Source: Pseudomonas sp. RIT-562 (lineage in GTDB: Bacteria; Pseudomonadota; Gammaproteobacteria; Pseudomonadales; Pseudomonadaceae). From it: DNA of 64,000 bases. Positions 9,629 through 19,899 of the stretch are shown here, one piece after another (within the stretch, counting starts at the first letter, position 1; every line of letters begins with the position of its first letter). The translations under genes and the position numbers were made by a program. The notes beneath the pieces were generated by a model. That model was not told the DNA's origin and searched no databases. It worked only from the letters and a program-made list of their open reading frames with translations. The stretch is from contig NZ_JAPJIV010000002.1 of NCBI RefSeq assembly GCF_026241895.1, positions 310,001 through 374,000 of the forward strand, in the 5' to 3' direction.

Positions 9629-10771
9629 TTATTTCGCGGCGTTCTGTGCGATATCGTTCTCGGCGCTCAACTCGCGCACGGCGATATAACGTTCGCTGCG
9701 ACGGGTGCGATCCAGCACCTGCCCTACCAATTGGCCACACGCGGCATCGATGTCCTCACCACGAGTGGTGCGTACGGTGACATTGAAGCCGGCATGGTGA
9801 AGCTGATCCTGAAAACGGCGAATCGCGTTGTTGCTCGGGCGTTCGTAACCGGAATGCGGGAACGGGTTGAACGGAATCAGGTTGATCTTGCACGGAATGT
9901 TCTTGAGCAGTTCGATCATTTCAACCGCGTGCTCGACCTTGTCGTTGATGTCCTTGAGCAAGGTGTACTCGATGGTCAGCACGCGCTTTTCGCCCAGGGA
10001 CGACATGTAGCGCTGGCACGACTCAAGCAGCATCTTAAGCGGATACTTCTTGTTGATCGGTACCAATTGATTACGCAATGCGTCATTTGGTGCGTGCAGC
10101 GACAACGCCAGGGACACGTCGATGTGCTTGGACAGCTCATCGATCATCGGCACCACGCCCGAAGTGGACAGGGTCACGCGGCGCTTGGAGATTCCGTAGC
10201 CCAGGTCATCCATCATCAGATGCATGGCGGCCACGACGTTGTCGAAGTTCAGCAGCGGCTCACCCATGCCCATCATCACCACATTGGTGATGGCACGGTC
10301 GGCGGTCGCCGGGATGCTGCCGAACGATTTGTTGGCAATCCACACCTGGCCGATGACTTCGGCGGCGGTGAGGTTGCTGTTGAAACCTTGCTTGCCGGTG
10401 GAGCAGAAACTGCAATCCAGGGCACAGCCTGCCTGGGACGAAACGCACAGAGTGCCGCGTTTGCCCTGGGGAATGTAGACGGTCTCGACGCAGCTGCCGG
10501 ACGCCACGCGCACTACCCATTTACGGGTACCGTCGGTGGAGATGTCCTCGCTGACGACCTCAGGACCGCGAACTTCGGCAATAGCCTTGAGCTTGTCGCG
10601 CAAGGCCTTGCTGACGTTCGTCATGGCGTCGAAATCATCGACGCCAAGGTGGTGAATCCATTTCATTACCTGACCGGCACGGAAACGCTTCTCCCCGATT
10701 GAGTCGAAGAATTTTTCCATTTCCTGTTGAGTCAGACCCAGCAGGTTGGTTTTTACAGTCGATGTAGTCAT
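9629..10771 (-). CDS. rlmN: Dual-specificity RNA methyltransferase RlmN
   Basis: 380-residue radical-SAM enzyme with the cluster motif [11 protein letters not shown], the upstream GTLCVSSQ element and a C-terminal catalytic cysteine region ([11 protein letters not shown]). It makes 2-methyladenosine at A2503 of 23S rRNA and at A37 of some tRNAs. It is located between ndk and pilW as in other Pseudomonas. Confidence 0.97.
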   Translation of the reverse strand: MTTSTVKTNLLGLTQQEMEKFFDSIGEKRFRAGQVMKWIHHLGVDDFDAMTNVSKALRDKLKAIAEVRGPEVVSEDISTDGTRKWVVRVASGSCVETVYIPQGKRGTLCVSSQAGCALDCSFCSTGKQGFNSNLTAAEVIGQVWIANKSFGSIPATADRAITNVVMMGMGEPLLNFDNVVAAMHLMMDDLGYGISKRRVTLSTSGVVPMIDELSKHIDVSLALSLHAPNDALRNQLVPINKKYPLKMLLESCQRYMSSLGEKRVLTIEYTLLKDINDKVEHAVEMIELLKNIPCKINLIPFNPFPHSGYERPSNNAIRRFQDQLHHAGFNVTVRTTRGEDIDAACGQLVGQVLDRTRRSERYIAVRELSAENDIAQNAAK

Positions 10772-10799
10772 GGATTCACCTTCACTCTTAAGCCAATGC

Positions 10800-11225
10800 T
10801 TAGCGAGTGGTTACTTCAGTAGCTGCGAAGAAGTACGAGATTTCGCGAGCAGCAGCGGCTTCGGAGTCCGAACCGTGTACAGCGTTGGCATCGATCGAGT
10901 CAGCGAAGTCAGCACGGATGGTGCCGGCAGCAGCTTCTTTAGGGTTGGTAGCGCCCATCAGCTCACGGTTCAGAGCGATAGCGTTTTCGCCTTCCAGAAC
11001 CTGAACAACAACCGGGCCGGAGATCATGAAAGCAACCAGGTCGCCGAAGAAACCACGAGCGCTGTGCTCAGCGTAGAAGCCTTCAGCTTCAGCTTTGGAC
11101 AGTTGCTTCAGTTTCGAAGCTACAACGCGCAGGCCGGCTTTTTCGAAACGGGTGGTGATCTCGCCGATGACGTTTTTTGCTACTGCGTCAGGCTTGATGA
11201 TGGAGAAAGTACGTTGAACAGCCAT
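10800..11225 (-). CDS. ndk: Nucleoside diphosphate kinase
   Basis: 141 residues with the diagnostic N-terminus [19 protein letters not shown] and the active-site histidine in NAVHGSDS. It transfers the gamma phosphate from ATP to NDPs. The isc operon terminator lies just upstream, so ndk is probably transcribed from its own promoter in the 88-base gap after iscX. Confidence 0.98.
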   Translation of the reverse strand: MAVQRTFSIIKPDAVAKNVIGEITTRFEKAGLRVVASKLKQLSKAEAEGFYAEHSARGFFGDLVAFMISGPVVVQVLEGENAIALNRELMGATNPKEAAAGTIRADFADSIDANAVHGSDSEAAAAREISYFFAATEVTTR

Positions 11226-11261
11226 GGTGTAACTCCAGAAACGGTAATTTGTGAAAAATTA

Positions 11262-11284
11262 AACCCGCGAATTATACGCGGGTT
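11262..11284 (-). terminator. Intrinsic terminator of the isc operon
   Basis: The inverted repeat AACCCGCG / CGCGGGTT is followed on the minus strand by TAATTTTT. It lies about 30 bases past the iscX stop and upstream of ndk. Confidence 0.8.
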
Positions 11285-11313
11285 CTTGGGTATTGCCTAA
11301 CCTGCGAGGACGA

Positions 11314-11514
11314 TCAGTCGGCTTCTTCGATCCAGAGCGCCTGAACCGCTTCCAACACCTTCTCACCGCAACGGCCCGAAGTGTTGTCGAAATCCGGAAG
11401 TTCCATGATCCATCGCTGCAGGTCCACGAAATTGACAGAAAGTGGATTCACATCCGGCTTGGATTCGGCCAATTCTTCTGCAATGCGCTGAACATCATTC
11501 CAACCATAACTCAT
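11314..11514 (-). CDS. iscX: IscX, iron-sulfur assembly accessory protein
   Basis: 66-residue acidic protein (MSYGWNDVQRIAEELAE, ending in ALWIEEAD) of the IscX/YfhJ family, which binds IscS and iron and tunes cluster assembly. It is the last isc gene, 14 bases after fdx and followed by a terminator. Confidence 0.95.
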   Translation of the reverse strand: MSYGWNDVQRIAEELAESKPDVNPLSVNFVDLQRWIMELPDFDNTSGRCGEKVLEAVQALWIEEAD

Positions 11515-11528
11515 GACAGTAGTACCAA

Positions 11529-11870
11529 TCAGTGCGGCGCTTCGGCAGCGTGGTTGAGCGAATACTTCGGAATCTCGACAGTGATGTCTTCTTCACCAAC
11601 GATAGCCTGACACGCCAGGCGCGACTGCGCTTCCAGACCCCAGGCGCGATCGAGGAAGTCTTCTTCCAACTCGTCAGCCTCTTCCATCGAGTCAAAACCC
11701 TCGCGGATGATGCAGTGGCAGGTGGTGCAGGCGCAGACGCCACCGCAGGCGCTTTCCATTTCGATATGGTGTTCGTGAGCCAGTTCGAGGATCGACGTGC
11801 CGGGTGCAGCGTCGACCACCATGCCTTCAGGGCAGAACTTCTCGTGGGGCAGAAAAATGACCTGCGGCAT
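11529..11870 (-). CDS. fdx: [2Fe-2S] ferredoxin of the ISC system
   Basis: 113 residues. Cluster ligands appear as the Cys-rich loop ESACGGVCACTTCHC plus a distal Cys in SRLACQAIV. Adrenodoxin-type ferredoxin that supplies electrons to Isc assembly. The start codon overlaps the last base of the hscA stop, so the two are coupled. Confidence 0.97.
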   Translation of the reverse strand: MPQVIFLPHEKFCPEGMVVDAAPGTSILELAHEHHIEMESACGGVCACTTCHCIIREGFDSMEEADELEEDFLDRAWGLEAQSRLACQAIVGEEDITVEIPKYSLNHAAEAPH

Positions 11871-13735
11871 CAGATATCCTCGATTTCATTCAGATTGCGC
11901 CCCGACAGAGCGGCTTTCACCGTCAAATCCATGCGGCGGGCAGCAAAAGCATCGGTCACTTGCGACAGACGCTTGGTCTGCTGCTCGATGGCATAACCAT
12001 CGGTGCCTTTCATCAATTCGGTCAGTTCCTGCACCTGCATGTCGATAACCATGCGCTCTTCGGCGTCGAGCAGGCGCTCACCATCGACCTCAAGGGCAGC
12101 CTGCACCGCCTCGATCAGGCGCTGGGCATCGACCTGCTGCTCGCGCAGTACGCGGGCGACCTTGTCGTCATTGGCATGCTGGAACGAATCCTTGAGCATC
12201 TTGGCGATTTCGCCGTCGGTCAGGCCGTACGACGGCTTGACCTGGATGCTGGCTTCAACGCCCGAACCCAGCTCACGAGCCGACACGCTGAGCAGACCGT
12301 CGGCATCGACCTGGAAGGTCACGCGGATCTTCGCCGCACCCGCGACCATTGCCGGGATGCCCCGCAGCTCGAAACGCGCCAGGGAACGGCAGTCGCTGAT
12401 CAGCTCGCGCTCACCCTGCAGCACATGAATCGCCATGGCCGACTGGCCATCTTTGTAAGTAGTGAAATCCTGGGCGCGGGCGACAGGGATGGTGGTGTTA
12501 CGCGGAATCACCTTCTCCATCAGGCCGCCCATGGTTTCCAGGCCCAGGGACAACGGAATCACGTCCAGCAGCAGCAACTCGCCGCCATCGCGCTTGTTGC
12601 CAGCCAGGGTATCGGCCTGGATCGCGGCACCGATGGCCACCACTTGATCCGGGTCGATTTCAGTCAGGGGCTGACGACCAAACGCTTCAGCAACCGCTTC
12701 GCGAACACGCGGCACACGGGTCGAACCACCGACCATAACCACGGCATGCACTTCTTCGAGCTCGATACCCGAATCACGCACCGCACGACGACAGGCTTTC
12801 AGGCTGCGAGCGACCATTGGCTCGATCAGCGCATTAAAGGCTTCACGCTTCAGCTCAGCTTTCCAGGCGCCATAGGCCACTTCAACCGATGCGGCGTTAG
12901 TCAGCGCTTCCTTGGCTGCACAGGCTGCTTGCAACAGGCTGCGTTGCGCACCCGGGTCGAGGTCGGCGGACAAGCCGGCTCTCTCGATGATCCAGCCAGC
13001 AATCGCGTGATCGAAGTCATCGCCGCCCAGGGCGCTGTCGCCACCGGTGGCCAATACTTCGAACACACCACCGGTGAGACGCAGGATCGAAATATCGAAG
13101 GTGCCGCCGCCCAGGTCATAAATAGCGACCAGACCTTCGGCATGCTGATCCAGACCGTAGGCCACCGCAGCGGCAGTCGGCTCATTGAGCAAGCGCAGCA
13201 CGTTAAGCCCGGCCAACTTGGCCGCGTCCTTGGTAGCTTGGCGCTGGGCATCGTCGAAATAGGCCGGAACGGTGATTACCGCCCCTACCAGCTCGCCACC
13301 CAGAGCCGCTTCAGCACGCTCACGCAACACCTTGAGGATATCGGCCGAGACTTCGACCGGGCTTTTCGGGCCTTGGATCGTCTCGATGAACGGCATGTGC
13401 GACTCGCCACCGACAAATCGGTACGGCAGCTGGTCGCCCAACTGCTTGACGTCGGACAGACCACGACCCATCAAGCGCTTGACCGACAGCACAGTGTTCA
13501 ACGGATCGGTAGCGGCAGCCAGCTTGGCCGACTCGCCCACTTCGACGCGATCGGCGTGGTAGCGCACGGCGGACGGCAGGATGACCTGCCCGTCAGCGTC
13601 GGCCAAAGGTTCGGAAAGACCACTGCGCAATGCAGCGACCAGCGAATTGGTAGTGCCCAAGTCAATCCCCACAGCCAGACGACGCTGGTGCGGTTGAGGA
13701 CTTTGGCCGGGTTCGGCGATCTGCAGTAGGGCCAT
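11870..13735 (-). CDS. hscA: Fe-S protein assembly chaperone HscA (Hsp70 class)
   Basis: 621 residues. Actin-like ATPase with [12 protein letters not shown] near the N-terminus, [10 protein letters not shown], and [11 protein letters not shown], followed by the substrate-binding domain and lid. HscA binds the LPPVK loop of IscU and drives cluster transfer with HscB; IscU here has LPPVK. A large antisense frame over this gene is a codon-bias shadow. Confidence 0.98.
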   Translation of the reverse strand: MALLQIAEPGQSPQPHQRRLAVGIDLGTTNSLVAALRSGLSEPLADADGQVILPSAVRYHADRVEVGESAKLAAATDPLNTVLSVKRLMGRGLSDVKQLGDQLPYRFVGGESHMPFIETIQGPKSPVEVSADILKVLRERAEAALGGELVGAVITVPAYFDDAQRQATKDAAKLAGLNVLRLLNEPTAAAVAYGLDQHAEGLVAIYDLGGGTFDISILRLTGGVFEVLATGGDSALGGDDFDHAIAGWIIERAGLSADLDPGAQRSLLQAACAAKEALTNAASVEVAYGAWKAELKREAFNALIEPMVARSLKACRRAVRDSGIELEEVHAVVMVGGSTRVPRVREAVAEAFGRQPLTEIDPDQVVAIGAAIQADTLAGNKRDGGELLLLDVIPLSLGLETMGGLMEKVIPRNTTIPVARAQDFTTYKDGQSAMAIHVLQGERELISDCRSLARFELRGIPAMVAGAAKIRVTFQVDADGLLSVSARELGSGVEASIQVKPSYGLTDGEIAKMLKDSFQHANDDKVARVLREQQVDAQRLIEAVQAALEVDGERLLDAEERMVIDMQVQELTELMKGTDGYAIEQQTKRLSQVTDAFAARRMDLTVKAALSGRNLNEIEDI

Positions 13736-13786
13736 CGTAATCAGGACTTATCTGTATATCAGGCGTGCGACCGGAGCGGCACTGGG

Positions 13787-14299
13787 TTAATCGTCGAGGC
13801 GCTCTTCTAACTGGCGCACTTCGTAGGTGAGCTTGTCGAGAAACTGCATGCGACGCATCAGGCGTTCGGCCTGATCACGGTGCGCTGCATCATCCCAACA
13901 GGCTGCGAAGCTTTGGTTCAGTTCATCCTGGGCGAGCTTCAGGCGGCGCTTGAAGGCTGCGACACCGTCCAGATCGGCCAGGTCTTCGAGCTCTTCGCGC
14001 AGCTCCATCTGCTGCAGCAGGAAGTCCGGATCGTGCACCGTGACCTCCAGCGGCAACTCGTGACCACCCATGGCGAGCAGGTATCGCGCGCGCTTTGGGG
14101 GGTTCTTGAGCGTCTGGTAGGCCTCGTTGAGGCTCGCGGATTGCTCGAGCGCCAGCCGCTGCTCGCGCTCGGAAGCGTCTGCAAAGCGGTCCGGATGAAC
14201 GCTGCGCGCCAACTCACGGTAGCGCGTAGCCAGCTGGTCGAGGTCCAGGTTGAAACTCGGCTGCAGCTCAAATAAAGCGAAATGACAAGGAGTACCCAC
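13787..14299 (-). CDS. hscB: Fe-S assembly co-chaperone HscB (J-protein)
   Basis: 170 residues. N-terminal J domain with the HPD motif ([15 protein letters not shown]) and a C-terminal three-helix domain that binds IscU. The start is a GTG at 14299 ([13 protein letters not shown]): it matches the family N-terminus and has GAGG upstream. The longer ATG-initiated frame would overlap iscA and add unrelated residues. Confidence 0.95.
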   Translation of the reverse strand: MGTPCHFALFELQPSFNLDLDQLATRYRELARSVHPDRFADASEREQRLALEQSASLNEAYQTLKNPPKRARYLLAMGGHELPLEVTVHDPDFLLQQMELREELEDLADLDGVAAFKRRLKLAQDELNQSFAACWDDAAHRDQAERLMRRMQFLDKLTYEVRQLEERLDD

Positions 14300-14307
14300 G
14301 ATCAGCC

Positions 14308-14631
14308 TCAGATATTGAAGCTTTCGCCGCAGCCACATTCACCGCGCACGTTGGGGTTGTTGAACTTGAAGCCTTCGTTCAACCCTTCCTTGACGAAGTC
14401 GAGCTCGGTGCCGTCCAGGTAGGACAGGCTCTTTGGGTCGATGATCACTTTCTCGCCGTGACTCTCGAACACCTGGTCCTCTGCAACCACCTCGTCGACA
14501 AACTCCAGCACGTAGGCAAGGCCGGAACAGCCCGTGGTGCGAACACCCAGACGAATCCCCTCACCTTTGCCGCGCCCGTCAAGGGAGCGTCGCACGTGTC
14601 GAGCAGCCGCTTCTGTCATGCTGATAGCCAT
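14308..14631 (-). CDS. iscA: A-type Fe-S carrier IscA
   Basis: 107 residues with the three conserved cysteines in TTGCSGLAY and GECGCGESF. It accepts and delivers clusters or iron within the ISC pathway. It lies 28 bases after iscU and eight bases before the hscB start. Confidence 0.97.
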   Translation of the reverse strand: MAISMTEAAARHVRRSLDGRGKGEGIRLGVRTTGCSGLAYVLEFVDEVVAEDQVFESHGEKVIIDPKSLSYLDGTELDFVKEGLNEGFKFNNPNVRGECGCGESFNI

Positions 14632-14659
14632 CGTTGACTCCTTACTCGTCGCCCAATGC

Positions 14660-15046
14660 TTAGATCAAGCCTTTCTTCTGCTTGTAGTCGCGAACAGCGG
14701 CCTTGATGGCGTCTTCAGCGAGTACGGAGCAGTGAATTTTTACCGGTGGCAGGGCCAGCTCTTCAGCCAGCTGAGTGTTCTTGATGGTCTCTGCTTCGTC
14801 CAGAGTCTTGCCTTTCATCCACTCGGTCGCCAGGGAGCTGGAGGCGATAGCCGAACCGCAACCGTAGGTCTTGAACTTGGCGTCTTCGATGATGCCAGCT
14901 TCGTTGACCTTGATCTGCAGGCGCATGACGTCGCCGCACGCCGGAGCGCCGACCATGCCGGTGCCGACATCAGGGTCTTCCGCGTCCATCTTGCCGACGT
15001 TGCGCGGGTTTTCGTAGTGGTCGATGACCTTTTCGCTGTAAGCCAT
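14660..15046 (-). CDS. iscU: Fe-S scaffold protein IscU
   Basis: 128 residues with the ligand cysteines in [20 protein letters not shown] and HCSVLAEDA, and the HscA-binding LPPVK loop. It builds clusters with sulfur from IscS. An 84-base gap with a GC-rich hairpin separates it from iscS. Confidence 0.98.
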   Translation of the reverse strand: MAYSEKVIDHYENPRNVGKMDAEDPDVGTGMVGAPACGDVMRLQIKVNEAGIIEDAKFKTYGCGSAIASSSLATEWMKGKTLDEAETIKNTQLAEELALPPVKIHCSVLAEDAIKAAVRDYKQKKGLI

Positions 15047-15130
15047 GATTCTTAATCCTCACTCATCAGAGAGTCGCTCTTGAAGCCCTGCGCCCGAAGA
15101 CTGGCAGGGCCGGTTTGCGGCGACTTGAAA

Positions 15131-16345
15131 TCAGTGTGCCGCCCACTCGATTTTCGAAATGTCGACACCGTCTTTGTACATGTCCCACAGCGGCGACAAA
15201 GTGCGCAGCTTGGTAACGGCCTCGCAGACTTTCTGCGCGGCGTAGTCGATTTCTTCTTCGGTGGTGAAACGGCCGAAGGTGAAGCGAATCGAGCTGTGTG
15301 CCAGTTCGTCGTTGCGGCCCAGGGCGCGCAGTACGTACGAAGGCTCAAGCGATGCCGAGGTGCAGGCCGAACCGGACGAAACTGCCAGATCCTTGAGCGC
15401 CATGATCAGCGACTCGCCTTCGACGTAGTTGAAGCTCAGGTTCAGGTTGTGCGGTACGCGGGCGGTCATGCTGCCGTTGATGTACAGCTCTTCCAGACCT
15501 TCGACCTGCTTGAAGAAGCGATCGCTCAGGGCTTTGATCCGGACGTTTTCGGCAGCCATGTCTTCCTTGGCCACGCGGAAGGCTTCACCCATGCCAACGA
15601 TCTGGTGGGTCGCCAGGGTGCCCGAACGCATGCCGCGCTCGTGACCGCCGCCGTGCATGGTCGCTTCGATGCGCACGCGCGGCTTGCGGCTGACGTACAG
15701 CGCGCCGATGCCTTTAGGGCCATAGGTCTTGTGCGCCGAGAACGACATCATGTCGACTTTCAGCTTCTGCAGGTCGATCTCGACCTTGCCGGTAGACTGG
15801 GCGGCATCAACGTGGAACAGGATGCCTTTGGAACGAGTCAGCTCGCCGATGGCCGCGATGTCGTTGACGGTGCCGATTTCGTTGTTCACGTGCATGATCG
15901 AAACCAGGATGGTGTCGTCACGCAGGGCAGCTTCAACCATTTCGGGAGTGACCAGGCCATCGGTGCGAGGCTCGATGTAGGTCACTTCGAAACCTTCACG
16001 CTCCAGTTGGCGCATGGTGTCCAGGACAGCCTTGTGCTCAATCTTGGTGGTGATCAGGTGCTTGCCCTTGGTGGCATAGAAATGCGCCGCACCCTTGATT
16101 GCCAGGTTGTCGGATTCGGTGGCACCGGAAGTCCAGACGATTTCACGCGGATCGGCGTTCACCAGGTCAGCGACCTGCCGGCGAGCATTTTCGACCGACT
16201 CTTCGGCTTTCCAGCCAAACACGTGGGAACGGGACGCCGGGTTACCGAAGTTTCCGTCGACCAGCAGGCATTCACTCATTTTTTGCGCTACACGCGGATC
16301 AACCGGGGTGGTCGCAGAGTAATCAAGGTAAATCGGCAATTTCAT
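15131..16345 (-). CDS. iscS: Cysteine desulfurase IscS
   Basis: 404 residues. The PLP lysine is in [12 protein letters not shown] and the mobile sulfur-carrying cysteine loop is [10 protein letters not shown]; the N-terminus [16 protein letters not shown] is typical. It provides persulfide sulfur for Fe-S clusters and thio-modifications. Confidence 0.98.
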   Translation of the reverse strand: MKLPIYLDYSATTPVDPRVAQKMSECLLVDGNFGNPASRSHVFGWKAEESVENARRQVADLVNADPREIVWTSGATESDNLAIKGAAHFYATKGKHLITTKIEHKAVLDTMRQLEREGFEVTYIEPRTDGLVTPEMVEAALRDDTILVSIMHVNNEIGTVNDIAAIGELTRSKGILFHVDAAQSTGKVEIDLQKLKVDMMSFSAHKTYGPKGIGALYVSRKPRVRIEATMHGGGHERGMRSGTLATHQIVGMGEAFRVAKEDMAAENVRIKALSDRFFKQVEGLEELYINGSMTARVPHNLNLSFNYVEGESLIMALKDLAVSSGSACTSASLEPSYVLRALGRNDELAHSSIRFTFGRFTTEEEIDYAAQKVCEAVTKLRTLSPLWDMYKDGVDISKIEWAAH

Positions 16346-16395
16346 GGACTATCTCCTAAATCAGGCTGGCTGGCGTGCCGCTAGCTCTTTGGCTG

Positions 16396-16887
16396 TCATT
16401 CGACGGCGGACGCTTCAATCTTGTCCAGGCGCGGCGCCTTGCTGTTGCAACGACGCTGATCCTGACGCTGGGCTACTTCTTGCACCTCACGGCGAGTGAC
16501 AAGATCAGCCAAGCTGATACCGCTCAGAAATTCGTGGATCTGCAAGCTCAGGTCGCACCACAGGTGGTGGGTCAGGCAGGTGTCGCCTTGATGGCAATCC
16601 CCTTGGCCCTGGCACTTGGTGGCATCGACCGATTCGTTCACCGCATCGATCACCTGGGCCACCTGGATGCCCTGCATGTCGCGCGACAGCTGGTAGCCGC
16701 CGCCCGGACCGCGGACGCTGGAAACCAGGTTGCTACGACGCAGCTTGGCGAAAAGCTGTTCGAGGTAGGACAGGGAGATGCCTTGGCGCTCGGAGATATC
16801 GGCCAGGGACACCGGCCCGTGCTGCGCGTGCAACGCCAGGTCGAGCATGGCGGTCACGGCGTATCGGCCTTTTGTAGTCAGTCGCAT
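16396..16887 (-). CDS. iscR: Fe-S-dependent transcriptional regulator IscR
   Basis: 163 residues, Rrf2 family: winged helix ([18 protein letters not shown]) and three ligand cysteines in the KCQGQGDC...DTCLTH segment. Holo-IscR represses its own operon; apo-IscR acts at other sites. The ATG at 16887 matches the family N-terminus; a TTG two codons upstream is less likely. The operator-promoter lies directly upstream. Confidence 0.97.
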   Translation of the reverse strand: MRLTTKGRYAVTAMLDLALHAQHGPVSLADISERQGISLSYLEQLFAKLRRSNLVSSVRGPGGGYQLSRDMQGIQVAQVIDAVNESVDATKCQGQGDCHQGDTCLTHHLWCDLSLQIHEFLSGISLADLVTRREVQEVAQRQDQRRCNSKAPRLDKIEASAVE

Positions 16888-16918
16888 GGACAATTACCAC
16901 GGAGTTCGGAATGGGGCG

Positions 16919-16947
16919 AGTATGCAATTCCCGAGTATTTAAGTCAA
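16919..16947 (-). promoter_or_regulatory. iscR promoter (sigma70-type)
   Basis: On the minus strand TTGACT (16947-16942) and CATACT (16924-16919) are separated by exactly 17 bases, 32 bases before the iscR start codon. The -35 box is embedded in an IscR-like operator, consistent with autorepression. Confidence 0.7.
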
Positions 16948-16952
16948 CTATA
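16925..16952 (-). promoter_or_regulatory. Probable type 1 IscR operator, proximal site
   Basis: Minus strand reads ATAGTTGACTTAAATACTCG then GGAAT, close to the known type 1 IscR pattern (ATA..YGACT....ACT-CGG). It overlaps the promoter -35 and spacer. Confidence 0.65.
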
Positions 16953-16953
16953 A

Positions 16954-16975
16954 GACCTAGTACTTTAGTCAGGAT
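16954..16975 (-). promoter_or_regulatory. Possible second IscR-like site, distal
   Basis: Minus strand ATCCTGACTAAAGTACTAGG repeats the YGACTAAA-TACT-GG pattern of the proximal site about 23 bases upstream. Inferred from similarity only. Confidence 0.45.
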
Positions 16976-17047
16976 TACCCGCAAAAGAGCGGCGGTATCA
17001 TAGCAAAGGCCTGGCTCTGACAGCCAGTAGTACCGAGCTATCGTTCT

Positions 17048-17110
17048 TTGCGAGCAAGCCCGCTCCCACATTTGAAATGCATTTCCCTGTAGGAGTGAGC
17101 CTGCTCGCGA
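17048..17110. repeat. REP inverted pair
   Basis: GCGAGCAAGCCCGCTCCCAC followed by GTAGGAGTGAGCCTGCTCGCGA in opposite orientation, between cysE and iscR, so the two arms come from two REP variants. Confidence 0.8.
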
Positions 17111-17125
17111 TGCAGTCGAGTCGGT

Positions 17126-17902
17126 TTAGCTGGCCTGACTTTGGTCTTTGTCCTTCACACAGGCGAAGTCTTCCTCGCGCAACTCAGGCAGATCTTTCGC
17201 ACAGTAATTACTGCCCAGATCCTTCAACGCCCCACACATCCCCTCCAGCCGCCCATCAACTGCCTGCAGATGATCGAGCAACTGGTTGATCGCGCGAGCC
17301 ACCGGGTCGGGCATGTCCTCGCCGACTCCGTAGGCATCAAAGCCGATCTTTTCGGCCATGGCCTTGCGTTTGGCATCAACCTCATCATCAGACTTGACGA
17401 TGATCCGGCCCGGAATCCCCACCACAGTCGCGCCCGGCGGCACGGCCTTGGTCACCACGGCATTCGAGCCGACCTTGGCGCCCGCACCGACCGTGAACGG
17501 CCCCAACACCTTGGCACCGGCGCCGACCACCACACCATCCTCAAGGGTCGGGTGGCGTTTGCCCTTGTTCCAGCTGGTGCCGCCCAGGGTCACACCCTGG
17601 TACAGCGTGACATCGTCGCCGATCTCGGCAGTTTCACCGATGACGATGCCCATCCCATGATCAATAAAGAACCGCCGCCCGACCTTGGCCCCCGGATGAA
17701 TCTCGATACCGGTCAGCCAACGACCGAAGTTCGATACCAGCCGCGCCAGCCATTTCAGCTCGGCACGCCACAGGGCACCCGCCAGCCGATGAATCCAGAT
17801 GGCATGCAGGCCCGGATAGCAGGTCAGGACTTCAAAGGCGTTGCGCGCTGCCGGATCACGATGGAAAACACTCTGGATATCTTCACGCAAACGCTCGAAC
17901 AT
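17126..17902 (-). CDS. cysE: Serine O-acetyltransferase CysE
   Basis: 258 residues. N-terminal helical domain ([20 protein letters not shown]) and a left-handed beta-helix of hexapeptide repeats with the catalytic histidine region ([20 protein letters not shown]). It makes O-acetylserine, the cysteine precursor; its position next to iscRSUA links cysteine supply with desulfurase demand. The C-terminal tail is longer than in E. coli CysE. Confidence 0.96.
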   Translation of the reverse strand: MFERLREDIQSVFHRDPAARNAFEVLTCYPGLHAIWIHRLAGALWRAELKWLARLVSNFGRWLTGIEIHPGAKVGRRFFIDHGMGIVIGETAEIGDDVTLYQGVTLGGTSWNKGKRHPTLEDGVVVGAGAKVLGPFTVGAGAKVGSNAVVTKAVPPGATVVGIPGRIIVKSDDEVDAKRKAMAEKIGFDAYGVGEDMPDPVARAINQLLDHLQAVDGRLEGMCGALKDLGSNYCAKDLPELREEDFACVKDKDQSQAS

Positions 17903-17906
17903 TTTT

Positions 17907-18677
17907 TCAATCCTTCCGCTTTAGAAGCTCACCACGGGCCGCTTTCTGGGTCTCCGTGAGGATGCCACGCAATATATTCATTTCCGCCCGGCTCACCGAG
18001 CTTCGTCCGTACAACCGACGCAGGCGCGCCATCAAGTGCCGTGGCTTTTCCGGGTCGAGGAATTCGATGGCCACCAGGGTCTGCTCCAAGTGCTCATAGA
18101 ATCGCTCCAGCTCATCCATGGTCGCCAACTCGCCACTCTTGGTGGAAGCCACTTCATCCTTCTCGACCTTGCTCGGCTGGCCTTGGGCCGCGAGCCAGGA
18201 CATGCGCACTTCATAACTCAACACCTGCACCGCTGCCCCGAGGTTCAGCGAACTGAATTCAGGGTCTGATGGGATGTGCACGTGATAATGACATCGCTGC
18301 AGCTCTTCGTTGGTCAGGCCGGAATCTTCACGACCGAACACCAGGGCGATCTCGGCACCCTGCCCCGCCTCCTCGACCACTTTGGTCCCGCATTCACGCG
18401 GATCCAGCAGCGGCCAGGGGATGCGCCGGTCACGGGCGCTGGTACCGAGCACGAGGTTGCAGCCGACCAGGGCGTCTTCCAGGGTGGCGACGACCTGGGC
18501 GTTTTCCAGGATATCCCCGGCCCCGGAGGCCCGGGCATCGGCCTCGTGGTGCGGGAACAACCGCGGTTCGACCAGCACCAGCCGCGACAGGCCCATGTTC
18601 TTCATGGCACGCGCAGCCCCGCCGATGTTACCGGGATGGCTGGTATTGACCAGGACGACACGAATGTTTTGCAGCAA
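17907..18677 (-). CDS. trmJ: tRNA (cytidine/uridine-2'-O)-methyltransferase TrmJ
   Basis: 256 residues of SPOUT family sequence: [20 protein letters not shown] at the N-terminus, [15 protein letters not shown] and the C-terminal knot ([20 protein letters not shown]). It 2'-O-methylates position 32 of tRNAs. The family N-terminus corresponds to a TTG at 18677; the ATG-initiated frame reaches 18821 but would add about 48 unrelated residues and run into the suhB leader. The exact start is uncertain by one or two codons. Confidence 0.92.
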   Translation of the reverse strand: MLQNIRVVLVNTSHPGNIGGAARAMKNMGLSRLVLVEPRLFPHHEADARASGAGDILENAQVVATLEDALVGCNLVLGTSARDRRIPWPLLDPRECGTKVVEEAGQGAEIALVFGREDSGLTNEELQRCHYHVHIPSDPEFSSLNLGAAVQVLSYEVRMSWLAAQGQPSKVEKDEVASTKSGELATMDELERFYEHLEQTLVAIEFLDPEKPRHLMARLRRLYGRSSVSRAEMNILRGILTETQKAARGELLKRKD

Positions 18678-18823
18678 GGGAGGCGCTCTCGAACACAATA
18701 AAGGGGAGCCGAATCTTACAGCGCCTACTACCGTTAAGCTACGAAAGCGAACGTCGTCCTTCACCTGTAGAAACTTTCTGATAGAATGCCCGGCTTTCTT
18801 TAACAACCTTAGGTGACACATCC

Positions 18824-19642
18824 ATGCAGCCCATGCTGAATATCGCGCTGCGCGCCGCCCGCAGCGCCAGTGAATTGATCTTCCGCTCCATCGAGCGCCT
18901 GGATACCATCAAGGTCGACGAAAAAGACGCCAAGGATTACGTATCCGAGGTGGACCGCGCAGCCGAACAGAAAATCATCGACGCGCTGCGCAAGGCCTAC
19001 CCGAATCACTCGATCATGGGTGAAGAAACCGGCATGCACGCTGGCACCGGTATCGAAGGCGAAGAATACCTGTGGATCATCGATCCACTGGACGGCACCA
19101 CCAACTTCCTGCGCGGCATCCCGCACTTTGCAGTCAGCATTGCCTGCAAATACCGTGGTCGCCTGGAACACGCAGTGGTTCTCGACCCGGTACGCCAGGA
19201 AGAATTCACCGCCAGCCGTGGTCGCGGCGCCCAACTGAACGGTCGTCGCCTGCGCGTCAGCGGCCGCACCAGCCTGGACGGTGCCCTGCTGGGTACCGGC
19301 TTCCCATTCCGTGACGACCAGATGGACAACCTCGACAACTACCTGGGTATGTTCCGCGCCCTGGTTGGCCAGACTGCCGGCATCCGCCGCGCTGGCTCGG
19401 CGAGCCTGGACCTGGCCTATGTGGCCGCCGGTCGTTTCGATGCATTCTGGGAGTCGGGCCTGTCCGAGTGGGACATGGCTGCAGGCGCCCTGCTGATCCA
19501 GGAAGCTGGCGGCCTGGTGAGCGACTTCACCGGCGGTCACGATTTCCTTGAGAAAGGCCACATCGTTGCCGGTAACACCAAATGCTTCAAGGCAGTCCTG
19601 ACGGCCATCCAGCCGCACCTGCCAGCTTCACTGAAACGCTAA
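18824..19642 (+). CDS. suhB: Inositol-1-monophosphatase SuhB
   Basis: 272 residues. Metal-site motifs GEETG, DPLDGTTNF and EWDMAAGALLIQEAGG mark the Li-sensitive inositol monophosphatase family. In enterobacteria SuhB also binds NusA/RNA polymerase in rRNA antitermination, and in P. aeruginosa it affects virulence regulation. Divergent from trmJ and followed by a strong terminator. Confidence 0.97.
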   Translation: MQPMLNIALRAARSASELIFRSIERLDTIKVDEKDAKDYVSEVDRAAEQKIIDALRKAYPNHSIMGEETGMHAGTGIEGEEYLWIIDPLDGTTNFLRGIPHFAVSIACKYRGRLEHAVVLDPVRQEEFTASRGRGAQLNGRRLRVSGRTSLDGALLGTGFPFRDDQMDNLDNYLGMFRALVGQTAGIRRAGSASLDLAYVAAGRFDAFWESGLSEWDMAAGALLIQEAGGLVSDFTGGHDFLEKGHIVAGNTKCFKAVLTAIQPHLPASLKR

Positions 19643-19706
19643 GCGACAGCGCCACACAGCACTCTTCGAAGACTGTGTGAAAAACTGCTAATCCGCGTTA
19701 GCACAG

Positions 19707-19741
19707 AAAATGCCCCACATCGAAAGATGCGGGGCATTTTT
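19707..19741 (+). terminator. Intrinsic terminator of suhB
   Basis: AAAATGCCCCACATC, GAAA loop, GATGCGGGGCATTTTT: a 15-pair stem with one A-C mismatch and a T-run on the plus strand. Confidence 0.9.
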
Positions 19742-19899
19742 CGTTTTGGCCTCAATCCCAGGAGCCCGTCGCACCAGCAAGCAGCGATAAATAGTTAGCG
19801 CACCGTGCACTGAAGCGCGAGGGATATTGAACAGCCGCCCGAGCGATCCAATCGCCCAGGTGCAATCGACCACTATCCGCTGATTTCTGGAGCAACCTC

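Noticed and set aside
11960..13729. 589-codon plus-strand frame over hscA
   Set aside because: Antisense shadow of the chaperone gene without a ribosome site.
18759..18787. suhB promoter with TAGAAT at 18782
   Set aside because: The -10 is plausible but no -35 of reasonable match lies 16-18 bases upstream, so it was not listed.
18809..19618. 269-codon minus-strand frame over suhB
   Set aside because: Antisense shadow of a certain gene.
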